This document shows, in pieces, positions 27,289 through 36,020 of a stretch of DNA of 64,000 bases. The DNA is taken from assembly GCF_000260985.4 (NCBI RefSeq), contig NC_017857.3, positions 1,364,001 to 1,428,000 on the forward strand. The letters are read 5' to 3'. Position 1 is the first letter of the stretch. Every line of letters begins with the position of its first letter. Source of the stretch: Methylophaga nitratireducenticrescens. GTDB taxonomy: Bacteria; Pseudomonadota; Gammaproteobacteria; Nitrosococcales; Methylophagaceae. The notes beneath the pieces are model-generated. The model saw only the letters and a list, made by a program, of their open reading frames with translations, searched no databases and was not told the DNA's origin. The position numbers and the translations under genes were made by a program.

Positions 27289-28431
27289 ATGGCAAAGTCT
27301 GATCCGTTAGCTGAATCCCCCCCAGCTTTATTAAAAGATTATATAAATGCCAATTCTATCGAGGCATTGGCAGGATTAATCAAACAATATAAACCGGATT
27401 TTCCTGACGATAAGTTCAGGACTATGGCAATGTTTCAGTTGGAACCCATGTCACTTAAAACCCGTGTAAACCATATTAGTGACGTTTTGGCCGTGCTACT
27501 GGTTGATGATTTCTCAGTGAACGCCAAATGGTTAAAGCAGGTTGCAGAGCACTGGCCCAATCAGGAGCCCGGTAAAGGTTGGCATAGTTTTATGGCTTGG
27601 CCATTAATTGATTATGCCGGAAAACAAGGACTGCAACAGCCAACCGCTGCGCTGGACGTATTAAAGCATTTGACACCATTGTTTACTGCAGAATTTGCTA
27701 TCAGACCGTACATACAACAGCATTTTGAGCTGACCTTCAAAGAATTGATGCGGTGGTGTGAGGATGATAATGAACATGTCCGGCGATTGGCATCAGAGGG
27801 AATGCGGCCAAGATTACCTTGGGGAGGGCATTTAAATGCATTTAAACATGACCCCCAGCCCGTATTTGAAATACTGAGTCAGCTCAGAGATGACAAAAGT
27901 AAATATGTCCAAAAATCGGTTGCCAATAATTTAAATGACATTAGTAAAGACCATCCTCATCGGGTGATAGATCTATGTCGTGAGTGGCTGGAAAATTCCA
28001 CACCACAACGCCGCTGGATTATCCGTCACGGGCTTCGCAGTCTGATTAAGGCCGGTGAGCCAGCTGTATTCCCTTTACTAGGCTATAGCGAGAAACCAGC
28101 GGTTAATGTTGATTTTAATGTAACTGATCAACATGTGAGGTTAGGACAAAAGTTGGAGATGCAGACCTTCATCCATTCTAAAACCAGTCAGGCTCAACAA
28201 CTGGTGGTGGATTATCGTGTCTGGCATGTCAAAAGCAACGGCAAGACTACCGCTAAAGTGTATAAATGGAAAAACATTACATTATTGGCTAGGGAGAGTG
28301 TTTATCTGAAGAAGTTACATGGATTTTTACAACTGACTACCCGACAATATTACGGTGGCCAACACACCATTGAAATCCTTATCAACGGGGTGGTTCATAA
28401 GCAGGCTACGGTGAATTTAGTGCTGGAGTGA
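27289..28431 (+). CDS. AlkC/AlkD-like HEAT-repeat DNA alkylation repair protein
   Basis: A 380-residue protein made largely of HEAT-like helical pairs. The block HVRRLASEGMRPRLPWG is characteristic of the AlkC branch of HEAT-repeat DNA glycosylases, which excise alkylated bases such as 3-methyladenine. The C-terminal 110 residues (NVDFNVTDQHVRLGQKLEM onward) form a beta-rich region resembling the Ig-like C-terminal domain of AlkC2-type proteins. It follows a terminator and appears to be a single-gene unit. Confidence 0.8.
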   Translation: MAKSDPLAESPPALLKDYINANSIEALAGLIKQYKPDFPDDKFRTMAMFQLEPMSLKTRVNHISDVLAVLLVDDFSVNAKWLKQVAEHWPNQEPGKGWHSFMAWPLIDYAGKQGLQQPTAALDVLKHLTPLFTAEFAIRPYIQQHFELTFKELMRWCEDDNEHVRRLASEGMRPRLPWGGHLNAFKHDPQPVFEILSQLRDDKSKYVQKSVANNLNDISKDHPHRVIDLCREWLENSTPQRRWIIRHGLRSLIKAGEPAVFPLLGYSEKPAVNVDFNVTDQHVRLGQKLEMQTFIHSKTSQAQQLVVDYRVWHVKSNGKTTAKVYKWKNITLLARESVYLKKLHGFLQLTTRQYYGGQHTIEILINGVVHKQATVNLVLE

Positions 28432-28456
28432 ATTAAAAGCATTTTTAATCACAGCC

Positions 28457-28492
28457 CAAAAAAATGAGCCCCGTAGGACTCATTTTGGTTGG
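28457..28492. terminator. Bidirectional terminator between alkC-like gene and ppsA
   Basis: An inverted repeat CCAAAAAAATGAGCCC/GGACTCATTTTGG with a short CGTA loop carries A- and T-rich flanks on both sides. It separates two convergent genes. Confidence 0.7.
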
Positions 28493-28512
28493 CATAAATG
28501 TAAGCAATATTT

Positions 28513-30870
28513 TTACTGTTTAGCTAATGCCTGCCAGGTACTGACAACCGTATCCGGATTTAATGAAATACTGCTGATTCCACGCTCAAGCAGCCATGCT
28601 GCTAAATCAGGATGATCAGAAGGACCCTGTCCACAGATACCGATATATTTATCCGCTTTATGACAGGCGTTAATCGCCATTTCCAGCATCGCCAATACCG
28701 CCGGGTCACGTTCATCAAATGCTGCGGCAATTTGTGCGGAATCCCGGTCCAGACCCAATGTCAGCTGAGTCATATCGTTAGATCCGATTGAAAAGCCATC
28801 AAAGAATTCCAGAAACTGATCTGCCAGTACTGCATTGGAAGGTAATTCACACATCATAATCAAACGCAGGCCATTTTTGCCGCGTTCCAGACCATTCTTT
28901 TTCAGAATGTTGATAACGGCTTCAGCTTCACTCAAGGTGCGGACAAAAGGAATCATCACTTCAACGTTGGTTAAACCCATGACATCACGGACACGCTTGA
29001 TTGCTTCACATTCCAATTCAAAGCAGGCTTCAAATTCCGGAGAGCTGTAGCGTGCTGCACCACGGAAACCAATCATCGGATTTTCTTCATGTGGTTCAAA
29101 TTCAGCGCCACCAACAAGGTTGCCGTATTCATTCGATTTAAAATCGGACATACGCACAATCACTTTGGACGGATAAAACGCCGCAGCAATAGTCGATACA
29201 CCTTCAGTAATACGGCTGATATAAAACTCTACCGGATCACCATAAGCAGTGGTTTTTTCGCGGATAACCTGTTGCACTTCGGCATCCATTTTATCTGCTG
29301 CCATTAGCGCTTTAGGATGAATACCGATCATATTATTGATAATAAATTCAAGCCGAGCCAGACCAACACCGTCATTAGGGAGTTGTGAAAAGCTGAATGC
29401 ACGGTCAGGATTACCTACATTCATCATAATTTTGACTGGTAACTCAGGCATTTGATCCAAAGACTGAACGCGATGTTCAAATTCAAGCAGGCCCTGATAG
29501 ATATAACCTTCATCACCCTTGGCACAGGAAACTGTTGCCGAAATGCCTTCAGCGACTTTTTCAGTGGCATCGCCACAGCCGACAACAGCCGGAATGCCTA
29601 ATTCACGTGCAATGATAGCGGCATGACAGGTGCGACCACCACGATTAGTAATAATCGCCGCCGCTTTTTTCATAATCGGTTCCCAATCAGGATCCGTCAT
29701 ATCTGTTAGTAATACATCGCCCGCTTCAAATTGATCCATTTGATCGAGGCTGTTCAGAATCCGAACCCGGCCACTGCCAATTTTTCTACCGATGGCACGA
29801 CCGCGGGCCAACAATTCACCTTTATCTTTTAAAATAAATTGCTCAGTCACATTTACGCTACGGCTTTCTACCGTTTCCGGCCGAGCCTGAACAATGTAGA
29901 TCTGGCCATCATTACCATCTTTTGCCCATTCGATATCCATTGGTCTTTGGTAATGCTTTTCAATAATCATCGCCATGCGGGCCAATGATTCTATTTCTTC
30001 ATCATTCAGACAAAAATGCAATCGTTCTTGGGGATCGACATCAACGGTTTTAACCGGTGATTTTGCATCACCTGAGTAAATCATTTTAAGCGCTTTCTGG
30101 CCCAGAGTTCTGCGTAATACCGCAGGCCGATCAGCGGTTAATGTGGTTTTATGCACATAAAATTCATCGGGATTAACCGCGCCTTGTACCACCATCTCGC
30201 CAAGACCGTAGCTGCCAGTGATAAAGACTACATCCCGAAAACCGCTTTCAGTATCCAGAGTGAAAGCTACACCGGCAGAAGCAATATCAGAACGGACCAT
30301 CTTCTGGATACCGGCAGACAAAGCAACTTCGCTGTGTTCAAATCCTTGGTGATCGCGATAGGCAATCGCCCGATCGTTAAACAGCGAAGCAAAAACTTCT
30401 CTGATGGCAAACTTGATATGGTCTAAACCGGCAACATTCAGAAAGGTTTCCTGTTGTCCGGCAAAAGATGCATCGGGTAAGTCTTCGGCAGTTGCAGATG
30501 AACGAACAGCCCAGCTGGTCGAAGTACCGTATTCTTCTACTAGCTTTTCATAAGCCTCATCAATTGCGGCTTCCATTTTTTCTGGATAAGGAATGGTCAT
30601 GATCCATTCACGGATGGTTTTACCCGCTTTTTGAAGTGCAACGACATCGTCAACATTCAGTTCACGTAATAATTCGTTTATCTGGTCTTGTAGTCCGTCA
30701 TGCTTTAAAAATTCTCTGTAAGCATCTGCCGTGGTCGCAAAACCGCTTGGAACAGCGACACCCAATGGTGCTAAATTCTGCAACATTTCACCTAAAGAAG
30801 CATTTTTCCCACCAACTCTGCCGACATCATTCATGCACAACTTATCAAGTGGAACTACATATTCGGTCAT
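28513..30870 (-). CDS. ppsA: Phosphoenolpyruvate synthase
   Basis: A 785-residue enzyme converting pyruvate and ATP to phosphoenolpyruvate, AMP and phosphate in gluconeogenesis. It has the N-terminal ATP-binding domain ([12 protein letters not shown]), the phosphohistidine domain with [14 protein letters not shown] (catalytic His) and the C-terminal barrel with [12 protein letters not shown]. It follows its regulator ppsR on the same strand with only five bases between them, an operon rather than the divergent pair seen in E. coli. Confidence 0.96.
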   Translation of the reverse strand: MTEYVVPLDKLCMNDVGRVGGKNASLGEMLQNLAPLGVAVPSGFATTADAYREFLKHDGLQDQINELLRELNVDDVVALQKAGKTIREWIMTIPYPEKMEAAIDEAYEKLVEEYGTSTSWAVRSSATAEDLPDASFAGQQETFLNVAGLDHIKFAIREVFASLFNDRAIAYRDHQGFEHSEVALSAGIQKMVRSDIASAGVAFTLDTESGFRDVVFITGSYGLGEMVVQGAVNPDEFYVHKTTLTADRPAVLRRTLGQKALKMIYSGDAKSPVKTVDVDPQERLHFCLNDEEIESLARMAMIIEKHYQRPMDIEWAKDGNDGQIYIVQARPETVESRSVNVTEQFILKDKGELLARGRAIGRKIGSGRVRILNSLDQMDQFEAGDVLLTDMTDPDWEPIMKKAAAIITNRGGRTCHAAIIARELGIPAVVGCGDATEKVAEGISATVSCAKGDEGYIYQGLLEFEHRVQSLDQMPELPVKIMMNVGNPDRAFSFSQLPNDGVGLARLEFIINNMIGIHPKALMAADKMDAEVQQVIREKTTAYGDPVEFYISRITEGVSTIAAAFYPSKVIVRMSDFKSNEYGNLVGGAEFEPHEENPMIGFRGAARYSSPEFEACFELECEAIKRVRDVMGLTNVEVMIPFVRTLSEAEAVINILKKNGLERGKNGLRLIMMCELPSNAVLADQFLEFFDGFSIGSNDMTQLTLGLDRDSAQIAAAFDERDPAVLAMLEMAINACHKADKYIGICGQGPSDHPDLAAWLLERGISSISLNPDTVVSTWQALAKQ

Positions 30871-30875
30871 GACTA

Positions 30876-31766
30876 CTACCTTAAATTTTTAGTTTTATTA
30901 AATGTAATGGTTGATTCGCGGATGCGCTCACGCGCGAGGCCCATGGAGCGAACAACACGGCTGGATATTTCCTCAATAGAAGTATTTGTAGTATCAAATA
31001 CTGGAATATTCACTTTCTCAAACATAATCATCGCTTTGTCTAATTCTGCCTGACAGATTTCCAAAGAGGAATAATTACTGTCAGGGCGGCGTTGTCGGCG
31101 AATTCGACTCAGCGGTACCGGCTTAATCGTTAAGCCAGCAAGTTTATGTTGATGAATTTTAAGATATTCGGGTAATTCTTCTGCTTCCAAATCTTCAACG
31201 GTTAACGGATAGTTAGCCACTTTGAGGGAGAAATTCATCGCCAAATATAAGCTGGTAGGCGTTTTTCCACAACGTGAAACACCCACTAGAATGATATCAG
31301 ATTCTTCATATTGATCTGGGCGTATGCCATCATCATGAGTGAGCGCATAATCTATAGCATCCAAGCGCTTTTGATAGGTAGTATCACTTATTGAAATCCG
31401 TGAAACACCTTGTTTCTGAGAGGATTCCATCTCGAGAAATGTTTCCATAGAGCCGATAAACTGGTGAAACAGACTAATAACAAAGGCATCACAGCCTTCG
31501 ATAATTTGTTGGGCTTCATTGTTTACTAAGGTGCTAAAAACCAGTGGTGGTAAATCAGATTCTGTACATAGTTCGTTAATCTGTTTGCGGGCATCTTCTG
31601 CTTTTTCTTTGGTATCGACGAAAGCAAGGGTAATCGTTTCGAATTCAATATCGGGAAATTGCGCTAACAGGCATTTCCCATAAGATTCAGCGGTTAAACC
31701 GGTACGATCCGATACAAAAAAAACGTTTCTGATGGGTTGATTATTATTGGCAGTTACATCGTTCAT
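30876..31766 (-). CDS. ppsR: PEP synthase regulatory kinase/pyrophosphorylase PpsR
   Basis: A DUF299 family enzyme that inactivates PEP synthase by ADP-dependent phosphorylation and reactivates it by phosphorolysis. It has the N-terminal block [13 protein letters not shown], the P-loop [11 protein letters not shown] and the C-terminal NTSIEEISS. Length is 296 residues from the ATG chosen here (MNDVTANN); a TTG start 13 codons earlier (31805) is also open, and neither has a strong ribosome site. It is encoded directly upstream of its target, ppsA. Confidence 0.93.
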   Translation of the reverse strand: MNDVTANNNQPIRNVFFVSDRTGLTAESYGKCLLAQFPDIEFETITLAFVDTKEKAEDARKQINELCTESDLPPLVFSTLVNNEAQQIIEGCDAFVISLFHQFIGSMETFLEMESSQKQGVSRISISDTTYQKRLDAIDYALTHDDGIRPDQYEESDIILVGVSRCGKTPTSLYLAMNFSLKVANYPLTVEDLEAEELPEYLKIHQHKLAGLTIKPVPLSRIRRQRRPDSNYSSLEICQAELDKAMIMFEKVNIPVFDTTNTSIEEISSRVVRSMGLARERIRESTITFNKTKNLR

Positions 31767-31865
31767 TATTAAATGATGTGCTGAAAAGGCGGTATTGATC
31801 AACAAAAAGTTTAGGAATGAAGCAGATAAGTTTTAACAACAAGTTGAGCAAATGTAGATAACTCA

Positions 31866-32036
31866 TTGTATCGTAAATTGCGAGAGGTTCTCTCTCGGCA
31901 TCTTGCACTGCTAGAACAAGAAAAATTTGACAGTGTAGTCGTGCTGAAAGAAGTTAGTTTGGCGGCGATTAGACACGCAAAAAATAGAGTTCAAGATGAT
32001 ACAGATCATCACATTTATAGCATCAGGACTTGTTGA
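31866..32036 (+). CDS. Possible small ORF of unknown function
   Basis: A 56-codon frame from TTG to TGA reads LYRKLREVLSRHLALLEQE and ends DDTDHHIYSIRTC. Its composition is plausibly protein-like (helical, charged), and the region is otherwise empty. There is no ATG and no clear ribosome site, so it may be a decayed fragment or noncoding. No family was recognised. Confidence 0.25.
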   Translation: MYRKLREVLSRHLALLEQEKFDSVVVLKEVSLAAIRHAKNRVQDDTDHHIYSIRTC

Positions 32037-32083
32037 ATAATCACAAAACAGATGGAATCATGATTGGTTTTACTTCTAAGAGA

Positions 32084-32140
32084 AGAGGGGGCGGCTTTGA
32101 AAAAAAAGAAAGAAGGTGAACGTATTTTTCAGCCCCCTCT
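32084..32140. terminator. Inverted repeat, possible terminator of the FNR-linked small gene
   Basis: A perfect 9-bp inverted repeat, AGAGGGGGC (32084-32092) and GCCCCCTCT (32132-32140), is separated by 39 A-rich bases. It lies just past the stop of the small gene at 32149. The long loop and lack of a clean T-run make a terminator role uncertain. Confidence 0.35.
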
Positions 32141-32148
32141 GAATTTCT

Positions 32149-32253
32149 TCATGACATGAATAAACCAAAAGCAACCAGTCCAATGCAAGCCAGTGAAATC
32201 ACTATTATAAAGTCAATGAAATGATCCATTAGCCATTCTTCTAATTTGTGCAT
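32149..32253 (-). CDS. Small membrane protein (34 aa) with FNR-type promoter
   Basis: The 34-codon gene encodes MHKLEEWLMDHF, then a hydrophobic helix (IIVISLACIGLVAFGLFM). AGAAGG sits eight bases before the ATG. A perfect FNR-type box centred about 81 bases upstream, with a -10-like GATAAT exactly 22 bases after the box, gives class II spacing and supports real transcription. A second gene at 32402-32509 encodes a homologue, 12 of 34 residues identical and most others similar. Function unknown; a helper subunit or regulator of a membrane enzyme under low oxygen is possible but is only inference. Confidence 0.7.
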   Translation of the reverse strand: MHKLEEWLMDHFIDFIIVISLACIGLVAFGLFMS

Positions 32254-32299
32254 GATAAACCTTCTTAGTAACGGTTATACAGAGTAAGTTGCCGTTCTT

Positions 32300-32341
32300 A
32301 TTATCATGCTACGAAGGTTAGAGGACATTGATCTGGATCAA
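32300..32341 (-). promoter_or_regulatory. FNR/Anr-dependent class II promoter
   Basis: TTGATCCAGATCAA (minus strand; 32328-32341) matches TTGAT-N4-ATCAA exactly. On the same strand GATAAT (32300-32305) follows after 22 bases, the spacing of FNR sites centred at -41.5. It reads toward the small membrane protein gene at 32253. Confidence 0.75.
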
Positions 32342-32401
32342 AGCATATCGGTGTTATATGCGTCCGCATTTTTTACGGGTTAATTAAATCAGCCGATTTT
32401 A

Positions 32402-32509
32402 TTAAGACAAATACCATCCAATTGCCACTAACCCCAGCCAGAAAAAAGTGAAAAGCAGAATGATAAGGGGAAATCGTTGCATTAAAAATTCATCAATTTT
32501 TTTTAACAT
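32402..32509 (-). CDS. Small membrane protein (35 aa), paralogue of the 32149-32253 product
   Basis: A 35-codon gene encoding MLKKIDEFLMQRF followed by one hydrophobic helix (LIILLFTFFWLGLVAIGWYL). GTGAGG precedes the ATG by about six bases. It aligns without gaps to the neighbouring 34-residue protein; shared residues include LM, F and GLVA-x-G, and both end in Ser. Conservation between two adjacent copies argues that both are real genes. No FNR box was found directly upstream of this one. Function unknown. Confidence 0.62.
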   Translation of the reverse strand: MLKKIDEFLMQRFPLIILLFTFFWLGLVAIGWYLS

Positions 32510-32612
32510 TTTTGCCTCACCTAAGATTCATTTCAATTAGTAAAGATACCACTTGCAAGCCAGATATACCAGTCGGGAAGGTGCTGTTTTTCTATGTTTT
32601 CAACGGTATTGA

Positions 32613-32789
32613 AAAGCTGTAAATAACACTTTTTGTTATGTTCTGAAAATCAGTGGAGAGTCGATGATCGGCAAAGGTATCATGTCCGGGCATTATGTGG
32701 TGGTGGAGTCAACACGGCAGGCAAAACATAGTGATATGTTTGTTGCACTGGTCGATGGTTACGATGCCACCCTCAAAACCATGCTGTGA
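32613..32789 (+). pseudogene. lexA fragment (S24 peptidase domain remnant)
   Basis: The open frame reads YVLKISGESMIGKGI, then YVVVESTRQAKHSDMFVALVD and GYDATLKTML before a stop. This is the LexA C-terminal protease core, with GESM in place of the usual GDSM around the catalytic serine. The N-terminal DNA-binding domain and the catalytic lysine end are missing and no start signal is visible. It is read as a decayed or truncated copy of a LexA/UmuD-type repressor. A complete lexA would be expected elsewhere in the genome. Confidence 0.6.
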
Positions 32790-32800
32790 ACAATCAGGAT

Positions 32801-32820
32801 GAAAGATCAACAAGCCCTAA
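32801..32820 (+). repeat. Dispersed motif GAAAGATCAACAAGCCCTAA
   Basis: A copy of the tail of the 40-nt motif seen at 17541 and 35979, located between the lexA fragment and the galU end. Confidence 0.35.
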
Positions 32821-32866
32821 TGCCAGATAATGATGACTTCGAAGCGGAATCAATGGCAAACGGATA

Positions 32867-33712
32867 TTAACCATACTGCTTATTAAAGTAATAATTGGTG
32901 GCTTCAACATAACCGGCGATGCTGCCGCAATCAAATCGATGGCCATCGAATTTGATGGCTAACACCGGTTTTTCCTGCGCCATAGCCCGGATGGCATCGG
33001 TGATTTGTATTTCGCCATTTGCACCGGGAGGAGTATTACGTAAATAATCAAAAATATCCGGTGTAAGAACATAACGACCGATAATCGCCAGATTACTGGG
33101 GGCTTCTTCGGGTTTCGGTTTCTCTACCATATCACTGATACGATATACGTTCGGTTCAAGTTCCTCCCCAGAAATTACACCATAGCTACCGGTTGCCTCG
33201 GCAGGAACTTCCTCAATCGCTACAATGGTGCATTGATGTTTTTGATAAAGTTCAACCAGCTGACCAAGTGCCCGCTTCCCACCAGATTCAGGTGCTGCGC
33301 ATAAATCATCCGCCAGTAATACCGCAAAGGGTTCATTGCCGATAATAGGTTCTCCAGTCAGTATGGCATGGCCTAATCCCAACATGGCACGCTGACGCAT
33401 AAATATAAAGTCACAGGAATCCATCACCTTACGGATATCGTCAAGGTGGGATTCTTTACTGGTTCCCTGGATTTGATGCTCCAGTTCAAAGCTGGTATCA
33501 AAGTGATCGGCAATGGCTCTTTTACCTCGTCCGGTAATAAAACCCATACTGCGCAGGCCAGCCTCCATCGCTTCTTCGACACCATATTGGATCAGCGGTT
33601 TATCAACGATAGGCAACATTTCTTTTGGCATTGCCTTGATCGCGGGCAAAAAACGTGTGCCATATCCGGCTACGGGAAATAGACATTTACGGATAGAAAC
33701 GTGTTCGGTCAT
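32867..33712 (-). CDS. galU: UTP-glucose-1-phosphate uridylyltransferase GalU, copy 1
   Basis: A 281-residue nucleotidyltransferase making UDP-glucose from UTP and glucose 1-phosphate. The N-terminal signature is FPVAGYGTRFLPAIKAMPKEMLP, followed by VEKPKPEEAPSNLAI and FDCGS. Family length is about 280-300. AAGGATT lies upstream of the ATG. A second copy at 36021 is very similar in sequence. UDP-glucose feeds the downstream galE and polysaccharide genes. Confidence 0.93.
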   Translation of the reverse strand: MTEHVSIRKCLFPVAGYGTRFLPAIKAMPKEMLPIVDKPLIQYGVEEAMEAGLRSMGFITGRGKRAIADHFDTSFELEHQIQGTSKESHLDDIRKVMDSCDFIFMRQRAMLGLGHAILTGEPIIGNEPFAVLLADDLCAAPESGGKRALGQLVELYQKHQCTIVAIEEVPAEATGSYGVISGEELEPNVYRISDMVEKPKPEEAPSNLAIIGRYVLTPDIFDYLRNTPPGANGEIQITDAIRAMAQEKPVLAIKFDGHRFDCGSIAGYVEATNYYFNKQYG

Positions 33713-34034
33713 GAATTAATCCTTAACTAAAATAGAGAAATTAGCGGTTACTTAGTCATATGCATTGATAGGGAGAAAGCTGAATGCCACTTTGCCAAGA
33801 GTCGATAATATTACCGTTGATCAAATCATGCCAGTCATTAGTCTTCGCCAGATTTAAGATCGGTAATACGTCATGCTTTGGACTGGTGATTGATATTGAA
33901 AGTACAGGGTATACTTTCTGTTAGTCTGAGACCAATAGCATTAGGTAGCGTATGCAAACAGCGATTGAAGGAATTTTTCCTGGTTTTGTATGGGTCAATA
34001 TAAATATTACTAACGAATCAAAGCAGGAGAGAGT
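33713..34034. other. Intergenic region between galU copy 1 and a secreted-protein gene
   Basis: About 320 bases, expected to hold divergent promoters. A 29-codon ORF starting at 33953 overlaps the next gene but has no ribosome site and was not called. No terminator, repeat or RNA motif was recognised. Confidence 0.4.
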
Positions 34035-34400
34035 GTGACTAACTTTGGTATCTCTTTATTGTTTTTGGTTCCAATACCTTTAATCGCGGCAGATATGCAA
34101 CGTTCTCAGAATTTGATGATGGATTGTTACCAGGAATGGCAAAGTCGTGGATGGACTTTAGGTGAAGACAGGCAACTGGCTGACAATATCCTTGGCTTTC
34201 GTAATGGCATCATGCAGATTTGTGAAGCTCGTACAGAATTATTTTTGCAAGGAGAAGATGTTTCACCTTATATACAGGGACGGCTTCGTGACTTGTCACC
34301 CTATATTTTTACGGCAAGTAAAGATGAGATAATACAACGGATTTTGCAGGTGAAGGATCAAACAGGCTATCCAGCTGGATCAGGATATTTATCTGAATAA
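34035..34400 (+). CDS. Small secreted protein of unknown function
   Basis: A 121-residue protein starting at GTG behind AGGAGA. A hydrophobic N-terminus (ISLLFLVPIPLIAAD) suggests export. The mature part is helical with two cysteines (MDCYQEW and MQICEAR), possibly a disulfide. No family was recognised. It lies upstream of a PQQ-repeat lipoprotein on the same strand, separated by 240 bases, between the two galU copies. Confidence 0.6.
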   Translation: MTNFGISLLFLVPIPLIAADMQRSQNLMMDCYQEWQSRGWTLGEDRQLADNILGFRNGIMQICEARTELFLQGEDVSPYIQGRLRDLSPYIFTASKDEIIQRILQVKDQTGYPAGSGYLSE

Positions 34401-34573
34401 AACAGTAAAGGTTTGTATCGTTAATTAAAAATGCTTCGATAAACAACGTTTCATGACATTGTCTTTGTATACACGCTATTCAAAGAGACAAATTTTTTTG
34501 GCATAAGATCCATTGGGTGGGATATATGTAGAGATTCGCTAAGAATATTATTTGAATCCCAGATTAATTTTTT

Positions 34574-34612
34574 CTCCAGAAATCAAGGCTATCAAAGATA
34601 AACAAACCCTAA
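34574..34612 (+). repeat. Degenerate copy of the dispersed 40-nt motif
   Basis: CTCCAG at 34574, then GGCTATCAAAGATAAACAAA and CCCTAA, aligns with the motif at 17541 and 35979. It sits 30 bases before the PQQ-repeat gene. Confidence 0.35.
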
Positions 34613-34642
34613 TCCCACTTTTATTAAAGTACAAAATTTAAA

Positions 34643-35788
34643 ATGAACCGATTTATCTTCACTAAAATTTTACTCATGATCATGGCTTTTTCAGTCCTGC
34701 CTTTGATAAACGGTTGTTCTGAAAACACGGAAACCGAATCATCTGCTATGTTCAGAGCTGACGAACAACGTAGTGGAGATTTTCAAGTCAAAGGACCCCA
34801 AAAAAAGCCTGAAATTATTTGGCGTTATCATGCAGACGTTGGTGCTTCATCTTCTCCTGTCAGTAGTGGAAATTTACTTTTTTCCGGTCGGTTTGATGGT
34901 CTGATGCTGGCATTAAATAAAATGACTGGTGAAGAGCAATGGCGGTTTGTTACCCAGGCAGGAATTTTTTCGACCCCAGCGGTCGCTGAAGAGCAAATCT
35001 TCTTCGGTAGTGATGATAAAAATATTTATGCTCTCAATAAATTCACCGGCAGCTTTTTATGGTCTTTTGAGACACAAGATAAAGTATTTGCTTCACCATT
35101 GGTTGCCAAAGACAGAGTTTTTGTTGGCAGCCTTGATCATTCCTTTTATGCTCTTGACAGACATAGTGGTGACCTTAAATGGCAAATTAAAACGGGAGGT
35201 CAGGTTGATTCGTCAGCCGCTTTTGCCGATGACAAGCTTTATTTTGGCAGTGACGATGGTTTGTTATACGCCGTGACAATTGATGGCGAGGTGTTATGGA
35301 CAATGGACACCGGCGCAGCTATCGATGCTTCTCCGGTGGTAGATCAAGAAGATGATATGTTGTATGTCGGTAATGATGCCGGCGTATTATTTGCCGTGGA
35401 TCTACAAACAGGTGAACCTGTCTGGTTATTTGAATCGGGGTCAAGGATGTTTGCTTCACCGGCTTTGAAAAATCAGCAAATCATTTTCGCTGCAACCGAT
35501 GGCCGGGTGTTCGCCTTGAATAAAGAAAGTGGTGAACCATTCTGGCAATTTGATGCTCAGGCAACGATCTTTTCTTCGCCAGCCATCGCCGGTGAACAAA
35601 TCTATATCGGTGCAATGGATGGTTACCTGTATGCACTTGATATAAATAACGGTGAGCAAAAATGGCGTCTTGATTCAGGATGGGCCATCTTTGCATCACC
35701 GTTTGTAGATAATGGAGTACTTTATATAAGCAGTGATGATGGTGATTTACTAGGGCTTGTTGATCCTTCATCTCCGCCTCTGTTGTGA
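34643..35788 (+). CDS. PQQ-like beta-propeller lipoprotein
   Basis: A 381-residue lipoprotein: signal peptide with lipobox INGC (Cys about residue 25), then a beta-propeller of about eight repeats of the type SPVVxxxxxYVGxxDGxLYALDxxTGExxWxF. The repeats resemble BamB and PQQ dehydrogenase propellers, but the catalytic and PQQ-binding residues of a quinoprotein are not evident, so a structural or binding role is more likely. BamB is usually encoded near der/hisS, so this is probably a separate propeller family. Its place between galU copies hints at an envelope or polysaccharide role. Confidence 0.78.
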   Translation: MNRFIFTKILLMIMAFSVLPLINGCSENTETESSAMFRADEQRSGDFQVKGPQKKPEIIWRYHADVGASSSPVSSGNLLFSGRFDGLMLALNKMTGEEQWRFVTQAGIFSTPAVAEEQIFFGSDDKNIYALNKFTGSFLWSFETQDKVFASPLVAKDRVFVGSLDHSFYALDRHSGDLKWQIKTGGQVDSSAAFADDKLYFGSDDGLLYAVTIDGEVLWTMDTGAAIDASPVVDQEDDMLYVGNDAGVLFAVDLQTGEPVWLFESGSRMFASPALKNQQIIFAATDGRVFALNKESGEPFWQFDAQATIFSSPAIAGEQIYIGAMDGYLYALDINNGEQKWRLDSGWAIFASPFVDNGVLYISSDDGDLLGLVDPSSPPLL

Positions 35789-35873
35789 CTGAAAATGCAC
35801 CAATCAAGGCGCGAGGAGAGCAGTTTAGTCATTCTAAATAAACGACGAGCAACACGGAGTGGTGCATTTTCAG
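35789..35873. repeat. Inverted-repeat element (14-bp perfect ends)
   Basis: CTGAAAATGCACCA at 35789-35802 and its exact reverse complement at 35860-35873 flank 57 bases. The unit begins at the stop codon of the PQQ-repeat gene. It could act as a terminator-like hairpin or be a short mobile repeat; no transposase is nearby. Confidence 0.7.
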
Positions 35874-35894
35874 CCCCAACCCGAAGGGCTGGGA

Positions 35895-35979
35895 CTATTT
35901 TTCCGCCCTACGGTGTTGGAAATGACTTATGTAGAACAACTACATCAAATCATTAACGCCTTGTAGGACGGAAAAATAG
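35895..35979. repeat. Long imperfect palindrome (REP/MITE-like)
   Basis: CTATTTTTCCGCCCTAC at 35895-35911 pairs with GTAGGACGGAAAAATAG at 35963-35979 (16 of 17 positions). The centre contains ATGTAG-AACAA-CTACAT, so the whole 85-base unit folds into one long hairpin. It resembles small palindromic interspersed elements; whether it is repeated in the genome cannot be seen here. Confidence 0.7.
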
Positions 35980-36018
35980 CCGCCAGCAGTGGTGGCTTTG
36001 AAAGATAAACAGACCCTA
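35979..36018 (+). repeat. Copy of a dispersed 40-nt motif with a GC-rich hairpin
   Basis: GCCGCC-AGCAGT-GGTGGC followed by GAAAGATAAACAGACCCTA matches the 17541-17580 copy at about 32 of 40 positions. It abuts the palindrome on the left and the galU stop on the right. Confidence 0.5.
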
Positions 36019-36020
36019 CC

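Noticed and set aside
33953-34042. 29-codon ORF overlapping the start of the secreted-protein gene
   Set aside because: Looked like a coupled leader peptide, but there is no ribosome site and the composition is not convincing.
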